From positions 2,195,893 to 2,259,892 of the forward strand of contig NZ_LR733413.1 of the NCBI RefSeq assembly GCF_902506345.1: a DNA stretch of 64,000 nucleotides, written 5' to 3'. Of this stretch, positions 18,609 through 28,351 are shown piece by piece. This stretch comes from Flavobacterium sp. 9R. GTDB lineage: Bacteria > Bacteroidota > Bacteroidia > Flavobacteriales > Flavobacteriaceae. The position numbers were made by a program, and so were the translations under genes. The notes below the pieces were generated by a model. That model ran no database searches. It saw only the letters and a list, made by a program, of their open reading frames with translations, and was not told the origin of the DNA. The stretch's first letter is position 1; every line of letters starts with the position of its first letter.

Positions 18609-20120
18609 CTATTTTACTTCTTGCATTAATTTTCTAACCAATGGTGAAAGTAAAATCAAAACCACACCAGCAATTAAAGCATAAATGGCTAATTGTAAGT
18701 ATCCGTCGGCATAAACATTGAGCTTCTCTATATTGCTCGATTGCTCCGAAGCTTCTGCAATGTTAGCCCCCAAAATACCAGCAAAATACTGCCCGTAAGC
18801 ACTAGCCAAGAACCACATTCCCATAATTACGGCTTGTGTTTTGGAAGGTGACAGTTTCGTCATTGCAGACATTCCGATAGGTGACAAACATAACTCCCCC
18901 AAAGTAATCACAAACCATCCAAAAGTAAAGATACCTAAAGAAGTTCGACCAAAACCGTCAGCAAAAAACTTCGTATAATAAAAAACCCAAAAGCCACCTG
19001 CTAAGAATAAAAAAGCAAGACCAAACTTAACCACCGTGTTGGGTTCAATTTTTCTTTTGTCTAACCAAAGCCAAACTAATCCAACAAGTGCGGCAAAACC
19101 AATCACAAAAAGAGAATTTGCAGAATTATTGACTCCGTTAGGACTCAAAACAACTCCTCCAATGGTATTGTTTAAATTATTAACAGCAAACAAACTCAGT
19201 GAGCCTCCGCTTTGCTCGAAAAAAGCCCAAAAGAAAATGGAGAAAATAATGAAAATCAGCGCTGCAAATAACTTTTTATTCTCTGCTAAAGTGAAGTTTT
19301 TCATTTCGTATAACAAATACAAAATGGAAGCGGGTCCGATACAAATCATAAAGTAATCAGTATAATGTGTATTGGCTACCATCACAATAATCAAAGGAAT
19401 AACAAGTAATGACCCTACATAAGTTATTATTTCTAATTTCTTGCGTTTAGAGACCATTATCTCTTTTAATGGAGAAAGACCAATTGGACCTAAACTTTTT
19501 TGGGTTTGGGTAAAAGTCAATAAACTAATAATCATTACAATCGCAGCGAAACCAAAACCTACATTCCAACGCAAATGTTCAGGAACAATTGATTGCCACA
19601 TTGACCCCTCGGCAACAGCGATACAGATATAACCACCAATCAAGGCACCTAGATTTACCCCCATATAAAAGAAAGAAAAACCAGCATCACGTCTAGGGTC
19701 ACCATCAGGATATAATTGCCCTACCATTGATGAAATATTGGGTTTAAAAAAACCAGTTCCTACAATCGTAAAACCAAGACCAATAAAGAAAAAATTCTTG
19801 GGGTCGACAGCCAAAATAACACTCCCTATAATCATTAGAATTCCACCCCAAAAGAGTGACTTTCGAAGACCTAAAATCTTATCGGCAAACAAGCCACCGA
19901 TAAAAGTAAACGCATATACCCAAGCTTGAGTAGCTCCGTATTGCAAATTGGCAACCTTTTCGTTCATCCCAAGATGACTCACCATAAAGACCACCAACAT
20001 ACCGCGCATTCCGTAAAAACAAAAGCGCTCCCACATTTCACTAAAGAACAAATACCACAATTGTTTTGGGTATTTCCCTTTAAAATTCTGAATTTGTTCT
20101 AATGTTATATTTGATTCCAT
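18609..20120 (-). CDS. POT/PTR family proton:peptide symporter (copy 1)
   Basis: A 503-aa MFS protein of the proton-dependent oligopeptide transporter family. Signature parts: ExxER-type motif in SEMWERFCFYGMRG on helix 1, FFYMGVNLGALIG on helix 5 (PTR2 signature) and the late helix motif GELCLSPIGMSA. About 14 helices are expected and no large insert is present, unlike the next two copies. It imports di- and tripeptides with protons. It starts 9 bp after the stop of copy 2, so the two should be one transcript. Confidence 0.94.
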   Translation of the reverse strand: MESNITLEQIQNFKGKYPKQLWYLFFSEMWERFCFYGMRGMLVVFMVSHLGMNEKVANLQYGATQAWVYAFTFIGGLFADKILGLRKSLFWGGILMIIGSVILAVDPKNFFFIGLGFTIVGTGFFKPNISSMVGQLYPDGDPRRDAGFSFFYMGVNLGALIGGYICIAVAEGSMWQSIVPEHLRWNVGFGFAAIVMIISLLTFTQTQKSLGPIGLSPLKEIMVSKRKKLEIITYVGSLLVIPLIIVMVANTHYTDYFMICIGPASILYLLYEMKNFTLAENKKLFAALIFIIFSIFFWAFFEQSGGSLSLFAVNNLNNTIGGVVLSPNGVNNSANSLFVIGFAALVGLVWLWLDKRKIEPNTVVKFGLAFLFLAGGFWVFYYTKFFADGFGRTSLGIFTFGWFVITLGELCLSPIGMSAMTKLSPSKTQAVIMGMWFLASAYGQYFAGILGANIAEASEQSSNIEKLNVYADGYLQLAIYALIAGVVLILLSPLVRKLMQEVK

Positions 20121-20129
20121 TTACTTGAT

Positions 20130-21788
20130 TTAATTAATTCCTTTTTCTTTCATAACCTTATTCAATTCTTTTACCAAAGCAAACATCAGTAATGTTGCAA
20201 ACATTAAAAGACTAAAATTAATCCAGAAAAAATTAGCTTTGTTTTCATAAGAATCCCACATACTGGCCAAAACGCCGCTTAATTTGTTACCAATTGAAGT
20301 GGCCAAAAACCAACCACCCATCATCAAAGAGGTGATGTTTTTGGGACTTAATTTTGAGACCACAGATAATCCCATCGGACTTAAGAATAATTCTCCAATA
20401 GTTATTACTCCATAATTGGCCACCAACCACCATACGGAAACTTTTTCTGCTCCATTATTACCAATATGAACCGCAGCCACCATAACCAAGACCGATAAAG
20501 CTGAAATCAATAATCCAAAAGCAATTTTGGTAGGTGTTGAGGGTTCCTTTTTTCTGCTACGCAAAAAAGTAAAAAACGCCACGACCAAAGGCGTCAAAAG
20601 AATTACCCAACCTGGATTAATCGATTGGCTCAGGTTCGCCGACCAAGTATAGATTTTACTTTCTTCTTTAGGCAATTTTTCTTTGGCTACATTTCTAAAA
20701 TACAAAGGATAATCCACCACTTTGATGACTTTTCCATCTTCTTTCTGAATTCTAAAAGCGGCATCGTACAAGGCAACAGAATCTTTCTTATAAGTTAGCG
20801 TGTCAGTTAGTACCAACTTTGAACCTATTTGTTGTGCCACACCTGTTAATTCTCTATCAGTATATTTATCACCCCAATTGTTGAGTGCAGAACCATTCAA
20901 TTTAAAAACCGCCCAAAATAAAATCACAACTGCAAAAATTGAAAGCAAAGCTCCAATAGGTCGTTTATCTTCCACCTTAGCTTTAAAGTAAAGACTTCCG
21001 TAAAAGAAAATCACAGGAATACAAGCGAACACAAAAGCATCAGTACTATCCGAACCAAAAATGGAACTGTCAAGATTAGTATCCGAAGTAATTCCTTTTA
21101 TCAACCAACCAATTACTCCAAAAATCAATGAAGGTAATAATATAAAAAGAACAATTTTATAAAAAGGCATATCGCCTTCTTGAACCCCTTTCTTTTCAGT
21201 TTTATCTCCATAATGTTTGGTGCCCAACATAAATACCAAAACACCAATAAACATCCCCACACCAGCAGCCATAAAAGCTTCTTGCCAGCCAAAAAGAATT
21301 TTTAGTGCCGCACCAAAGAAATTACAAATGAAAGCCCCTACATTGATTCCCATATAGAAAATGTTGTACCCTTCGTCTTTTCGGTCTTTGTATTGCTCAT
21401 CGTTATAGAAATTCCCTAATAAGGTAGAGATATTGGGTTTAAAGAAACCATTCCCAACAATCACTAACGTCATCGCAGTGTACAACATTGGAATGCTGTG
21501 CACTCCCATAATTAGATACCCTACCCCCATCATTAATCCGCCAATTATAATGGATTTTTTATAACCCAAATAACGGTCAGCAATTAATCCACCAATAAAG
21601 GGAGTCAAGAATACCAAAGCGATAAATGTTCCATACAAATCCGAAGCTTCTTTTTCGGTCATTGAAAATCCAGCTTCTACATCTTTCAGATAAAGCGTAA
21701 AAATTCCAATCATTAAATAATAACCGAAACGTTCCCACATTTCAGACAAAAACAAATAAGGCAGGGCTTTAGGATGATTTTTCCACAT
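20130..21788 (-). CDS. POT/PTR family peptide symporter (copy 2) with a large loop insert
   Basis: A 552-aa POT transporter with SEMWERFGYYLM, IFYMGINVGAFICN and GELFLSPMGLSV at the usual sites. It differs from copy 1 by a hydrophilic insert of about 90 residues (~302-390: charged, with repeated LTDTLTYKKD-like beta-prone segments) between two helices in the second half, expected on the periplasmic side if topology is standard. The insert may bind peptides or a partner. It begins 13 bp left of a terminator that closes copy 3, so its transcription must start inside or read through that site. Confidence 0.93.
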   Translation of the reverse strand: MWKNHPKALPYLFLSEMWERFGYYLMIGIFTLYLKDVEAGFSMTEKEASDLYGTFIALVFLTPFIGGLIADRYLGYKKSIIIGGLMMGVGYLIMGVHSIPMLYTAMTLVIVGNGFFKPNISTLLGNFYNDEQYKDRKDEGYNIFYMGINVGAFICNFFGAALKILFGWQEAFMAAGVGMFIGVLVFMLGTKHYGDKTEKKGVQEGDMPFYKIVLFILLPSLIFGVIGWLIKGITSDTNLDSSIFGSDSTDAFVFACIPVIFFYGSLYFKAKVEDKRPIGALLSIFAVVILFWAVFKLNGSALNNWGDKYTDRELTGVAQQIGSKLVLTDTLTYKKDSVALYDAAFRIQKEDGKVIKVVDYPLYFRNVAKEKLPKEESKIYTWSANLSQSINPGWVILLTPLVVAFFTFLRSRKKEPSTPTKIAFGLLISALSVLVMVAAVHIGNNGAEKVSVWWLVANYGVITIGELFLSPMGLSVVSKLSPKNITSLMMGGWFLATSIGNKLSGVLASMWDSYENKANFFWINFSLLMFATLLMFALVKELNKVMKEKGIN

Positions 21789-21800
21789 AGAAATAGTATT

Positions 21801-21834
21801 AAAAAATAAACCTACAAGAAATACTTGTAGGTTT
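21801..21834 (-). terminator. Terminator after POT copy 3
   Basis: A perfect 11-bp stem (21808-21818 with 21824-21834) with a 5-nt loop; on the minus strand it is followed by TTTATTTTTT. It lies between copy 3 and the start of copy 2. Confidence 0.8.
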
Positions 21835-21852
21835 AAAAAGAGTATAAATAAA

Positions 21853-23544
21853 TTAACGGATACCGTGCATCATTTTTTTCAAAAATGGCGTCAATAAAAA
21901 TAGAATTATTGCAGCAACTCCTGTAGAGATAACAAACACCATAAAAAATTCAAAAAGATTATGGATTTCAAAACCTACAAAAACAGGGTTGTTTGGACTA
22001 ATTTGATTTGTTTCTAAAAGTTGCAATTGCTCTGGAGTTGGAACTATTTTTTTATCCAAAATTGCTTGTAAATCAATTCCCAATTCTTTCGCTTTAATAA
22101 ACTTATCCCCAGTAGCAGGCAGAATAGAACCTAAAGTTCCTGCCAACGCATATCCTGAAGCGTTAGACAAAAAGAAAACGCCGTACAATAAAGAAGAAAA
22201 ACGTTTTGGAGACAATTTACCAACTAATGAAAGTCCAATTGGAGACAAACACAACTCTGCACAAGTATTGATTAAGTATAAAAGAATTAACCATTTAATC
22301 GCCAACAATCCAGAAGTACCTAAATCTTTAACTTGAGTAGCAATCATATAAAAACTTACTGCAATCAAAAACAAACCAATGGCTAACTTTACAGGCGAAA
22401 TTGGTTCTTTATCATTCGCTCTTAATTTATCCCATAACATACTAAAAGGAACTGCTAAAGCCACAACAAATAATCCATTGAAAATTTGAACCATCGAAGC
22501 TGGCATTTGGAAGCCAAAGAAATTTCTATCAGTTTGATAATCGGCAATGAAAGTCAATGAAGAACCTGCTTGTTCGAAAGCTGCCCAGAAGAAAATAATG
22601 AAAAAAGAAATAATATAAATTACCAAAATACGGTCGCGTTCTACTTTTGTCAAAGAACTATCAGATAAAATCAATCCTGCTAAAGTAATACCAGCAGCAT
22701 AAATAATTGGATAAATGATTGTTTTTACAACATTAGTTCCATCTACAGAAAAATGGAAAGCTAGAAACATTCCAACGAAAGCAACTACAGAAAGAGCTAA
22801 AGCTTTTGTTGAGAAAACAGCACTTTGAGCTTCTCCTTCTTCATAATCAGAAGATTCATTTTTAGAAGGCAATCCTCCTAATGGCTTCCCTTCTGGAGAA
22901 ACAACATATTTATCTTTTAAGAAATAAAACAAAACAGTTCCAATCAACATAGCTGCTGCTGCTGCTAAGAATCCCCATTTGAAAGCGTGAATATCTCTGA
23001 TTCCACCTGTATCTTTTACATCTCCTAAATAAGGACAAATAAACTGACCTAAAAATGCTCCTAAATTAATTCCCATATAGAAAATAGTAAAAGCAGTATC
23101 CAATTTGCTTTTTTCTTGCTTCGGATACAAACTACCCACCATACTAGAAATATTTGGCTTAAAAAATCCGTTACCAAAAACAATGATTCCCAATGCGCTA
23201 TACATTAATGTAGTAGCCAATGATATATTAGAAGGAAAAATACTTCCACTAAAAAACAATAACAATTGCCCGATTGCCATCATCAGACCGCCTAATAAAA
23301 TACAATTTCTGTTTCCAAAATAACGGTCAGCAATGAAACCACCTAACATAGGTGTCAAATAACATAATCCTAGAAAACCACCATAGATTAAAGAAGCATC
23401 TTCTTCTTTCATTAATAAAGAATTAACTAAGAACAGTACTAATAGGGTTCGCATTCCATAGAAGTTGAATCGTTCCCACATTTCTGTTCCAAACAATACC
23501 CAAAGTCCTTTTGGATGAGCTGTTTTCTCTTGTGTTTCTGTCAT
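21853..23544 (-). CDS. POT/PTR family peptide symporter (copy 3)
   Basis: A 563-aa POT transporter with TEMWERFNFYGM, IFYMGINLGAFLG and AELCLSPIGLSL. It carries an insert of about 50 residues near the C-terminus (~473-523, rich in K, P and Q) between the last helices. It lies 37 bp downstream of the DPP IV-type peptidase on the same strand, so the two are very likely co-transcribed: the peptidase releases dipeptides in the periplasm and the carrier takes them in. Confidence 0.94.
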   Translation of the reverse strand: MTETQEKTAHPKGLWVLFGTEMWERFNFYGMRTLLVLFLVNSLLMKEEDASLIYGGFLGLCYLTPMLGGFIADRYFGNRNCILLGGLMMAIGQLLLFFSGSIFPSNISLATTLMYSALGIIVFGNGFFKPNISSMVGSLYPKQEKSKLDTAFTIFYMGINLGAFLGQFICPYLGDVKDTGGIRDIHAFKWGFLAAAAAMLIGTVLFYFLKDKYVVSPEGKPLGGLPSKNESSDYEEGEAQSAVFSTKALALSVVAFVGMFLAFHFSVDGTNVVKTIIYPIIYAAGITLAGLILSDSSLTKVERDRILVIYIISFFIIFFWAAFEQAGSSLTFIADYQTDRNFFGFQMPASMVQIFNGLFVVALAVPFSMLWDKLRANDKEPISPVKLAIGLFLIAVSFYMIATQVKDLGTSGLLAIKWLILLYLINTCAELCLSPIGLSLVGKLSPKRFSSLLYGVFFLSNASGYALAGTLGSILPATGDKFIKAKELGIDLQAILDKKIVPTPEQLQLLETNQISPNNPVFVGFEIHNLFEFFMVFVISTGVAAIILFLLTPFLKKMMHGIR

Positions 23545-23581
23545 TGTAGTCTAGTTTAAATTATGTGATTGAGGTTAGTTA

Positions 23582-25753
23582 TTATAAATTATCAAGGATA
23601 AAGTTAGTCATTTTATTGTAAAGTTGAATTCGGGTATAGCCTCCAAAAATACCGTGATTTTTGTCTGGATAAATTTGTGAATCGAACTGTTTGTTGGCTT
23701 GAATCAAGGCTTCCATCATTTGCATTGAATTCTGAACGTGTACATTATCATCTGCCGAGCCGTGTATTAATAAAAACTTGCCTTTTAATTTTTGTACGTG
23801 ATTAATTGGCGAGTTATCATCATAACCACTAGGGTTTTCTTGTGGTGTTTGCATATAACGTTCCGTATAAATACTATCATAAAAACGCCAATTGGTTACT
23901 GGAGCAACTGCGATAGCCATTTTGAAAACATCATTTCCTTTCAAAATACAATTCGATGCCATAAATCCACCAAACGACCAACCAAAAATTCCTATTCTTG
24001 ATTTGTCTACAAAAGAATAAGAACCCAATACTTTGGCAGCATCAATTTGGTCGATTACTTCGTATTTCCCTAATTCTTTTTGAGTCACTTTTTTGAATGC
24101 TGCGCCTTTAAAACCTGTACCTCTACCGTCAACACAGGCCACAATATATCCTTTTTGTGTAAGCGATGCAAACCAGTAATCATCGCCGCTGTTCCAATCA
24201 TTATTGACTTGTTGTGAACCTGGCCCAGAATATTGGAACATAAAAACAGGATATTTCTTAGTAGCGTCAAAATCTTTAGGTTTCATCATCCACATATTGA
24301 GTTCAATTCCTTTTTCTGTTTTCAAAACAGAGAACTCTTTTGTAGGCAAATTGAAGCCTTTTAAATTGTTGGATAAGGTTTGATTCTCCTCAATCATTTG
24401 CAATTGCTTTCCAGCTTTGGCTTCATTCAAAGTATAAACTGGAGGCTGCGTGGCGCTTGAAAATGTAGTAATAAAATATTGGAAATTTGGGCTAAACGTA
24501 GCTGCACTAGTTCCTACCTTAGAAGATAAACGTACTTTGTTTTTCCCATCTAAACCAATGCGATAAATATCACGGTTGATAGAACCATTTTCTACCGATT
24601 GATAAAAAATAGTTTTGGTTTTTTCATCAAATCCATAATAATTGGTCACTTCCCAATTGCCTTTGGTGACTTGATTAATTAGTTTTCCTGTTTTATCGTA
24701 TAAATAAATATGATTGAAACCATCTTTTTCGCTAGTCCAGATAAAGCTGTTGTCTTTTAGGAAAGTCAAGTTGTCCGTAACATCAATATAGGCTTTGTCT
24801 TTCTCGTTTAAAACAACTTTAGCTGCAGCTGTAGTACCATCAATAAACAACAAATCTAAGTTATCTTGATGACGATTCAACACTTGAGCCGAAAGTACAT
24901 TAGCATCGTTTGTCCATTGCATTCTTGCAATATAAAAATCAGAGTAGTTGCCTAAATTCACTTCTTTTTTAGCTTGAGACGCAACATCATAAATATGCAA
25001 AGACACTACTGCGTTTTTTTCACCAGCTTTAGGATATTTGAATGTTTCTACTTTTGGGTACAACTCTTTTTGAAAAATAGACATTGAAAACTCAGGAACT
25101 TCGGATTCATCAAAACGGATAAAAGCAATCTTTTTACTATCAGCACTCCAGTCAAAAGCTTTTACAAAAGCAAATTCTTCTTCATACACCCAGTCGGTAA
25201 TCCCGTTGATGATACTATTCTTTTTTCCGTCTGTAGTAATTGAGGTTGTCGCTTTGGTAGCAATGTCGTAAACAAACAAATTATTGTCTTTTGCATAGGC
25301 TATCTTTTTACCATCTGGCGAAAGCGTTGGCTCTTGAACAGGAAAATCAAATAATTTGACTAATTGCTTAGAAGTTATATTGTATAAAAAATAATCGGCT
25401 GTAAAAGAATGACGAAAAATTGGCTGCGTGTTATTAGCAATTAGGATTTGTTTTTCATCTTCACTAAAGCTATAACTGTCGATTCCATCTGATAATTGTG
25501 GAAAATCTTTAGTGTCAATCAAAGTGGCTACTTTCTTCAATGAAGCATAATCATACAAATCAATTTGTTGACCATTACGAGCCTGATTTGCATTCAAAAC
25601 GGTGTACTGATTGGTCGTATTCATTGCCTGTAATGCATCCATTCCTTTGGTTCTAAAAGCACCCGTAAAAATAGATTCGACGGTTATTTTTTGTTGCCCA
25701 AAAACGGAAGACATTCCGATAAAAAACAATAAAGCCAATTTTTTTAATTTCAT
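23582..25753 (-). CDS. Dipeptidyl-peptidase IV-type serine peptidase (S9B)
   Basis: A 723-aa secreted peptidase that removes N-terminal X-Pro or X-Ala dipeptides. A signal peptide (MKLKKLALLFFIGMSSVFGQ) is followed by an eight-bladed beta-propeller (DPPIV_N, ~50-460) with the GITDWVYEEEFAF segment holding the two Glu residues that bind the substrate N-terminus. The hydrolase domain has the triad Ser593 (GWSFGGF), Asp668/669 (HGSADDNVH) and His700 (DKNHGIF). Usual length for the family. It heads the peptide-uptake operon. Confidence 0.96.
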   Translation of the reverse strand: MKLKKLALLFFIGMSSVFGQQKITVESIFTGAFRTKGMDALQAMNTTNQYTVLNANQARNGQQIDLYDYASLKKVATLIDTKDFPQLSDGIDSYSFSEDEKQILIANNTQPIFRHSFTADYFLYNITSKQLVKLFDFPVQEPTLSPDGKKIAYAKDNNLFVYDIATKATTSITTDGKKNSIINGITDWVYEEEFAFVKAFDWSADSKKIAFIRFDESEVPEFSMSIFQKELYPKVETFKYPKAGEKNAVVSLHIYDVASQAKKEVNLGNYSDFYIARMQWTNDANVLSAQVLNRHQDNLDLLFIDGTTAAAKVVLNEKDKAYIDVTDNLTFLKDNSFIWTSEKDGFNHIYLYDKTGKLINQVTKGNWEVTNYYGFDEKTKTIFYQSVENGSINRDIYRIGLDGKNKVRLSSKVGTSAATFSPNFQYFITTFSSATQPPVYTLNEAKAGKQLQMIEENQTLSNNLKGFNLPTKEFSVLKTEKGIELNMWMMKPKDFDATKKYPVFMFQYSGPGSQQVNNDWNSGDDYWFASLTQKGYIVACVDGRGTGFKGAAFKKVTQKELGKYEVIDQIDAAKVLGSYSFVDKSRIGIFGWSFGGFMASNCILKGNDVFKMAIAVAPVTNWRFYDSIYTERYMQTPQENPSGYDDNSPINHVQKLKGKFLLIHGSADDNVHVQNSMQMMEALIQANKQFDSQIYPDKNHGIFGGYTRIQLYNKMTNFILDNL

Positions 25754-25810
25754 ATATGTAAAATTTATTTTTTAATAGGTCATATATGGTATCGCCTTTT
25801 ATTTATCAGT

Positions 25811-25830
25811 GTTTGTTTGCAACAAACCTA
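25811..25830 (-). promoter_or_regulatory. Inverted repeat over a candidate -7 element of the S9 peptidase promoter
   Basis: On the minus strand TAGGTTTG (25823-25830) matches TAnnTTTG about 70 bp before the start codon. A perfect 7-bp inverted repeat (25811-25817 with 25821-25827, 3-bp centre) overlaps it, as an operator would. No TTG is found at the -33 position. The remaining part of the ~335-bp spacer up to 26088 is AT-rich without a clear gene. Confidence 0.35.
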
Positions 25831-26054
25831 TTGTCAATGGCGATTTCATAAACTATTTTTTTTCAACGCATTTTTGTTCCTTCAGACAAAAAAACATAAA
25901 AACACGTTCAATTGAGTTATATTTAAAACGATGTCAATTTTAGTAAAAAAATTGCAATAAAGCCTTATGAAATGTGTTAAAACTTACCAATCCTACATAG
26001 AAGAACTTCCACCAAGAATGCCAAAAGTAATGGTATAAAAAAAAAGCAAAACCG

Positions 26055-26062
26055 TATATTTG
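26055..26062 (+). promoter_or_regulatory. Candidate -7 element of the HMG-CoA reductase promoter
   Basis: TATATTTG, an exact TAnnTTTG match, lies 26 bp before the chosen ATG. The -33 site is only ATGG with a 21-bp spacer. Confidence 0.5.
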
Positions 26063-26088
26063 CTGTCAAAACCATTAATCAATTGAAA

Positions 26089-27405
26089 ATGAACAATACC
26101 ATCGCAGGATTTTCAAAATTATCTAAAGAAGAAAAAATAAACTGGATTGCCAATAACTATTTTTCGACACCAACTGAAGCAATTGATTTATTAAAAAAAT
26201 ACTGGAATTCTGACAGTATTTTACAGCAATTACACGACGAATTCATTGAAAATACTATCACTAACTTTTATATTCCTCTTGGAGTTGCTCCAAATTTTTT
26301 AATCAACGGCAAAAATAGCTCAATACCAATGGCTATCGAAGAAAGTTCCGTTGTGGCAGCAGCAGCGAAATCAGCCAAATTTTGGGCTACTAGAGGTGGG
26401 TTCAAAGCAACAATAATCAACACCGAAAAAATTGGTCAAGTTCATTTCATCTACAAAGGAGATGCTAAAAAATTAAAGGATTTTTTCGCCGACATAAAAA
26501 CCGCTTTCTTCTCAGACACCGAAGCGTTGACCAAAAATATGAGACAACGCGGAGGCGGAATTTTAGACATCGAGCTAAGAGATAAAACAGAATTGATTCC
26601 TGATTACTATCAATTGCATGCTACTTTTGAAACAAAAGATAGCATGGGCGCGAATTTTATCAATTCTTGCTTGGAGCAATTTGCTAAAACCTTAAAAGAA
26701 AAAGCAGAAAACTACGAATCATTTACGGCTGAGGAAAAGGAAATTGAAGTAATTATGAGTATTCTCTCTAATTATGTTCCGAATTGCCTAGTTCGAGCTG
26801 AAGTTTCTTGCCCAATAGAAGATTTAGCTGAAAAACATATCCCTAATCCTGAAGATTTCGCGAAACGTTTTGTGCAAGCTGTTCGAATTGCAGAAGTAGA
26901 ACCTTATCGAGCAGTTACACACAACAAAGGCATTATGAATGGCATTGACGCCGTAGTTTTAGCCACAGGAAATGACTTTAGAGCTGTCGAAGCAGGCATT
27001 CATGCTTATGCTTCAAAAGAGGGACAATACAGCAGTTTGTCTCACGCCAAAATAGAAAACGGACAATTCACTTTTTGGCTAGAAATTCCATTAGCGTTAG
27101 GAACAGTTGGAGGTTTAACCTCGCTACATCCATTAGTAAAATTTTGCCTCGAAATGCTTGAAAAACCATCTGCACAAGAATTGATGCAATTTGTAGCTGT
27201 TGCTGGTTTAGCACAAAATTTTGCAGCACTTCGCTCTTTAACCACTACTGGCATACAAGAAGGACATATGAAAATGCATTTGAACAACATTTTAAATCAA
27301 TTTAATGTCACCGAAGAAGAACGCCATAACATTAAGAAACACTTCAAGCACCACACTATTTCACATAGTGCCGTAGTGAATTATATTGAAGAATTAAGAA
27401 AATAA
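26089..27405 (+). CDS. mvaA: Hydroxymethylglutaryl-CoA reductase, class II (degradative-type)
   Basis: It interconverts HMG-CoA and mevalonate. The ATG at 26089 is preferred to a TTG two codons earlier. The 438 aa match class II enzymes. Motifs: TRGGFKA, DSMGANFINS near residue 190, the dinucleotide region NKGIMNGIDAVVLATGND, GTVGGLTSLHP, and a C-terminal His (HMKMHLNN and the tail HHTISHSAV). Although called degradative by similarity, its neighbour is a GHMP kinase and Flavobacteriaceae make isoprenoids through mevalonate, so the biosynthetic direction is inferred. The kinase gene starts 25 bp downstream. Confidence 0.95.
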   Translation: MNNTIAGFSKLSKEEKINWIANNYFSTPTEAIDLLKKYWNSDSILQQLHDEFIENTITNFYIPLGVAPNFLINGKNSSIPMAIEESSVVAAAAKSAKFWATRGGFKATIINTEKIGQVHFIYKGDAKKLKDFFADIKTAFFSDTEALTKNMRQRGGGILDIELRDKTELIPDYYQLHATFETKDSMGANFINSCLEQFAKTLKEKAENYESFTAEEKEIEVIMSILSNYVPNCLVRAEVSCPIEDLAEKHIPNPEDFAKRFVQAVRIAEVEPYRAVTHNKGIMNGIDAVVLATGNDFRAVEAGIHAYASKEGQYSSLSHAKIENGQFTFWLEIPLALGTVGGLTSLHPLVKFCLEMLEKPSAQELMQFVAVAGLAQNFAALRSLTTTGIQEGHMKMHLNNILNQFNVTEEERHNIKKHFKHHTISHSAVVNYIEELRK

Positions 27406-27430
27406 AGACTGACTAGAATCCTGATGTTCC

Positions 27431-28351
27431 ATGAGACAAACCTTTTATAGCAACGGAAAACTTTTACTGACTGGTGAATATCTTGTTTTAGATGGCGCAA
27501 AAGCGCTAGCGCTTCCAACCAAGATGGGACAAAATCTACAAATAGCTACCCTCGAAAGTCCTTCAATTGTATGGAAAAGTTTTGATTCAGATGGCACAAT
27601 ATGGTTTGAAGACGAACTAGAATTGGAAGCCATTATTAATTACAAAGAAGCCGCAGAATCCTCGGTTAAAAACACCTTGTTGACTATTTTACATCATGCG
27701 CATTTATTACAACCCTCATTTTTTCAAGAAACTGTAGGCTACCAAATTGAAACAGCATTGACTTTTCCAAAAAAATGGGGATTAGGAACATCCTCAACTT
27801 TGATTAATAATATCGCTCAATGGCTAAAAATAGATGCCTTTGCATTACTCAACAATAGTTTCGGTGGAAGCGGCTATGATATTGCTTGTGCTCAAAACGA
27901 CACTCCTATTTTCTATCAATTAGAAAATCAAAAACCCATAGTTACCCCTCTAGTATTTCAACCTGAATTTGCTTCAAATTTGTATTTTGTGTATTTAAAT
28001 CAAAAACAGAGTAGTAAAAATGCCATAGCAGCCTATTACAATAAAAAACACGAGAAATTAAAACAGAACATTGCAAACATTAATAAATTGAGTGATGCTG
28101 TTGCCACCGCGAAAAACATCAAATCTTTTGCTAACGCACTACAGCTACACGAAAACGAATTGAGCGCCATTTTGGAATTATTGACTGTTCATGAAGCCCT
28201 TTTCTCAGATTTTGATGGCGTAGTAAAAAGCTTGGGTGCTTGGGGAGGTGATTTTGTCTTAGCAATAGCTTTAGAAGACCCCACGGCATACTTTACAAGT
28301 AAAGGATACTCAACTGTTATTCCATACAAAGAGATGATTTTAGATGCTTAA
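27431..28351 (+). CDS. GYDIA-family GHMP kinase (mevalonate-pathway kinase candidate)
   Basis: A 306-aa sugar/mevalonate-type kinase. It has an N-terminal GKLLLTGEYLVLDGAKALA (GHMP start motif), the ATP loop as KKWGLGTSSTLINN (family PxxxGLGSSA-like), and the eponymous GYDIA in NNSFGGSGYDIA at about 150. A C-terminal GAWGGDFVL is the third GHMP motif. With HMG-CoA reductase just upstream it most likely phosphorylates mevalonate or phosphomevalonate; which one is not settled by sequence. Its stop overlaps the convergent unknown gene by 4 bp. Confidence 0.9.
   Translation: MRQTFYSNGKLLLTGEYLVLDGAKALALPTKMGQNLQIATLESPSIVWKSFDSDGTIWFEDELELEAIINYKEAAESSVKNTLLTILHHAHLLQPSFFQETVGYQIETALTFPKKWGLGTSSTLINNIAQWLKIDAFALLNNSFGGSGYDIACAQNDTPIFYQLENQKPIVTPLVFQPEFASNLYFVYLNQKQSSKNAIAAYYNKKHEKLKQNIANINKLSDAVATAKNIKSFANALQLHENELSAILELLTVHEALFSDFDGVVKSLGAWGGDFVLAIALEDPTAYFTSKGYSTVIPYKEMILDA

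Noticed and set aside
25967..26038. 23-codon frame (MKCVKTYQSYIEEL...) upstream of HMG-CoA reductase
   Set aside because: Too short to support, overlaps the probable promoter region; could be looked at again only if conserved.
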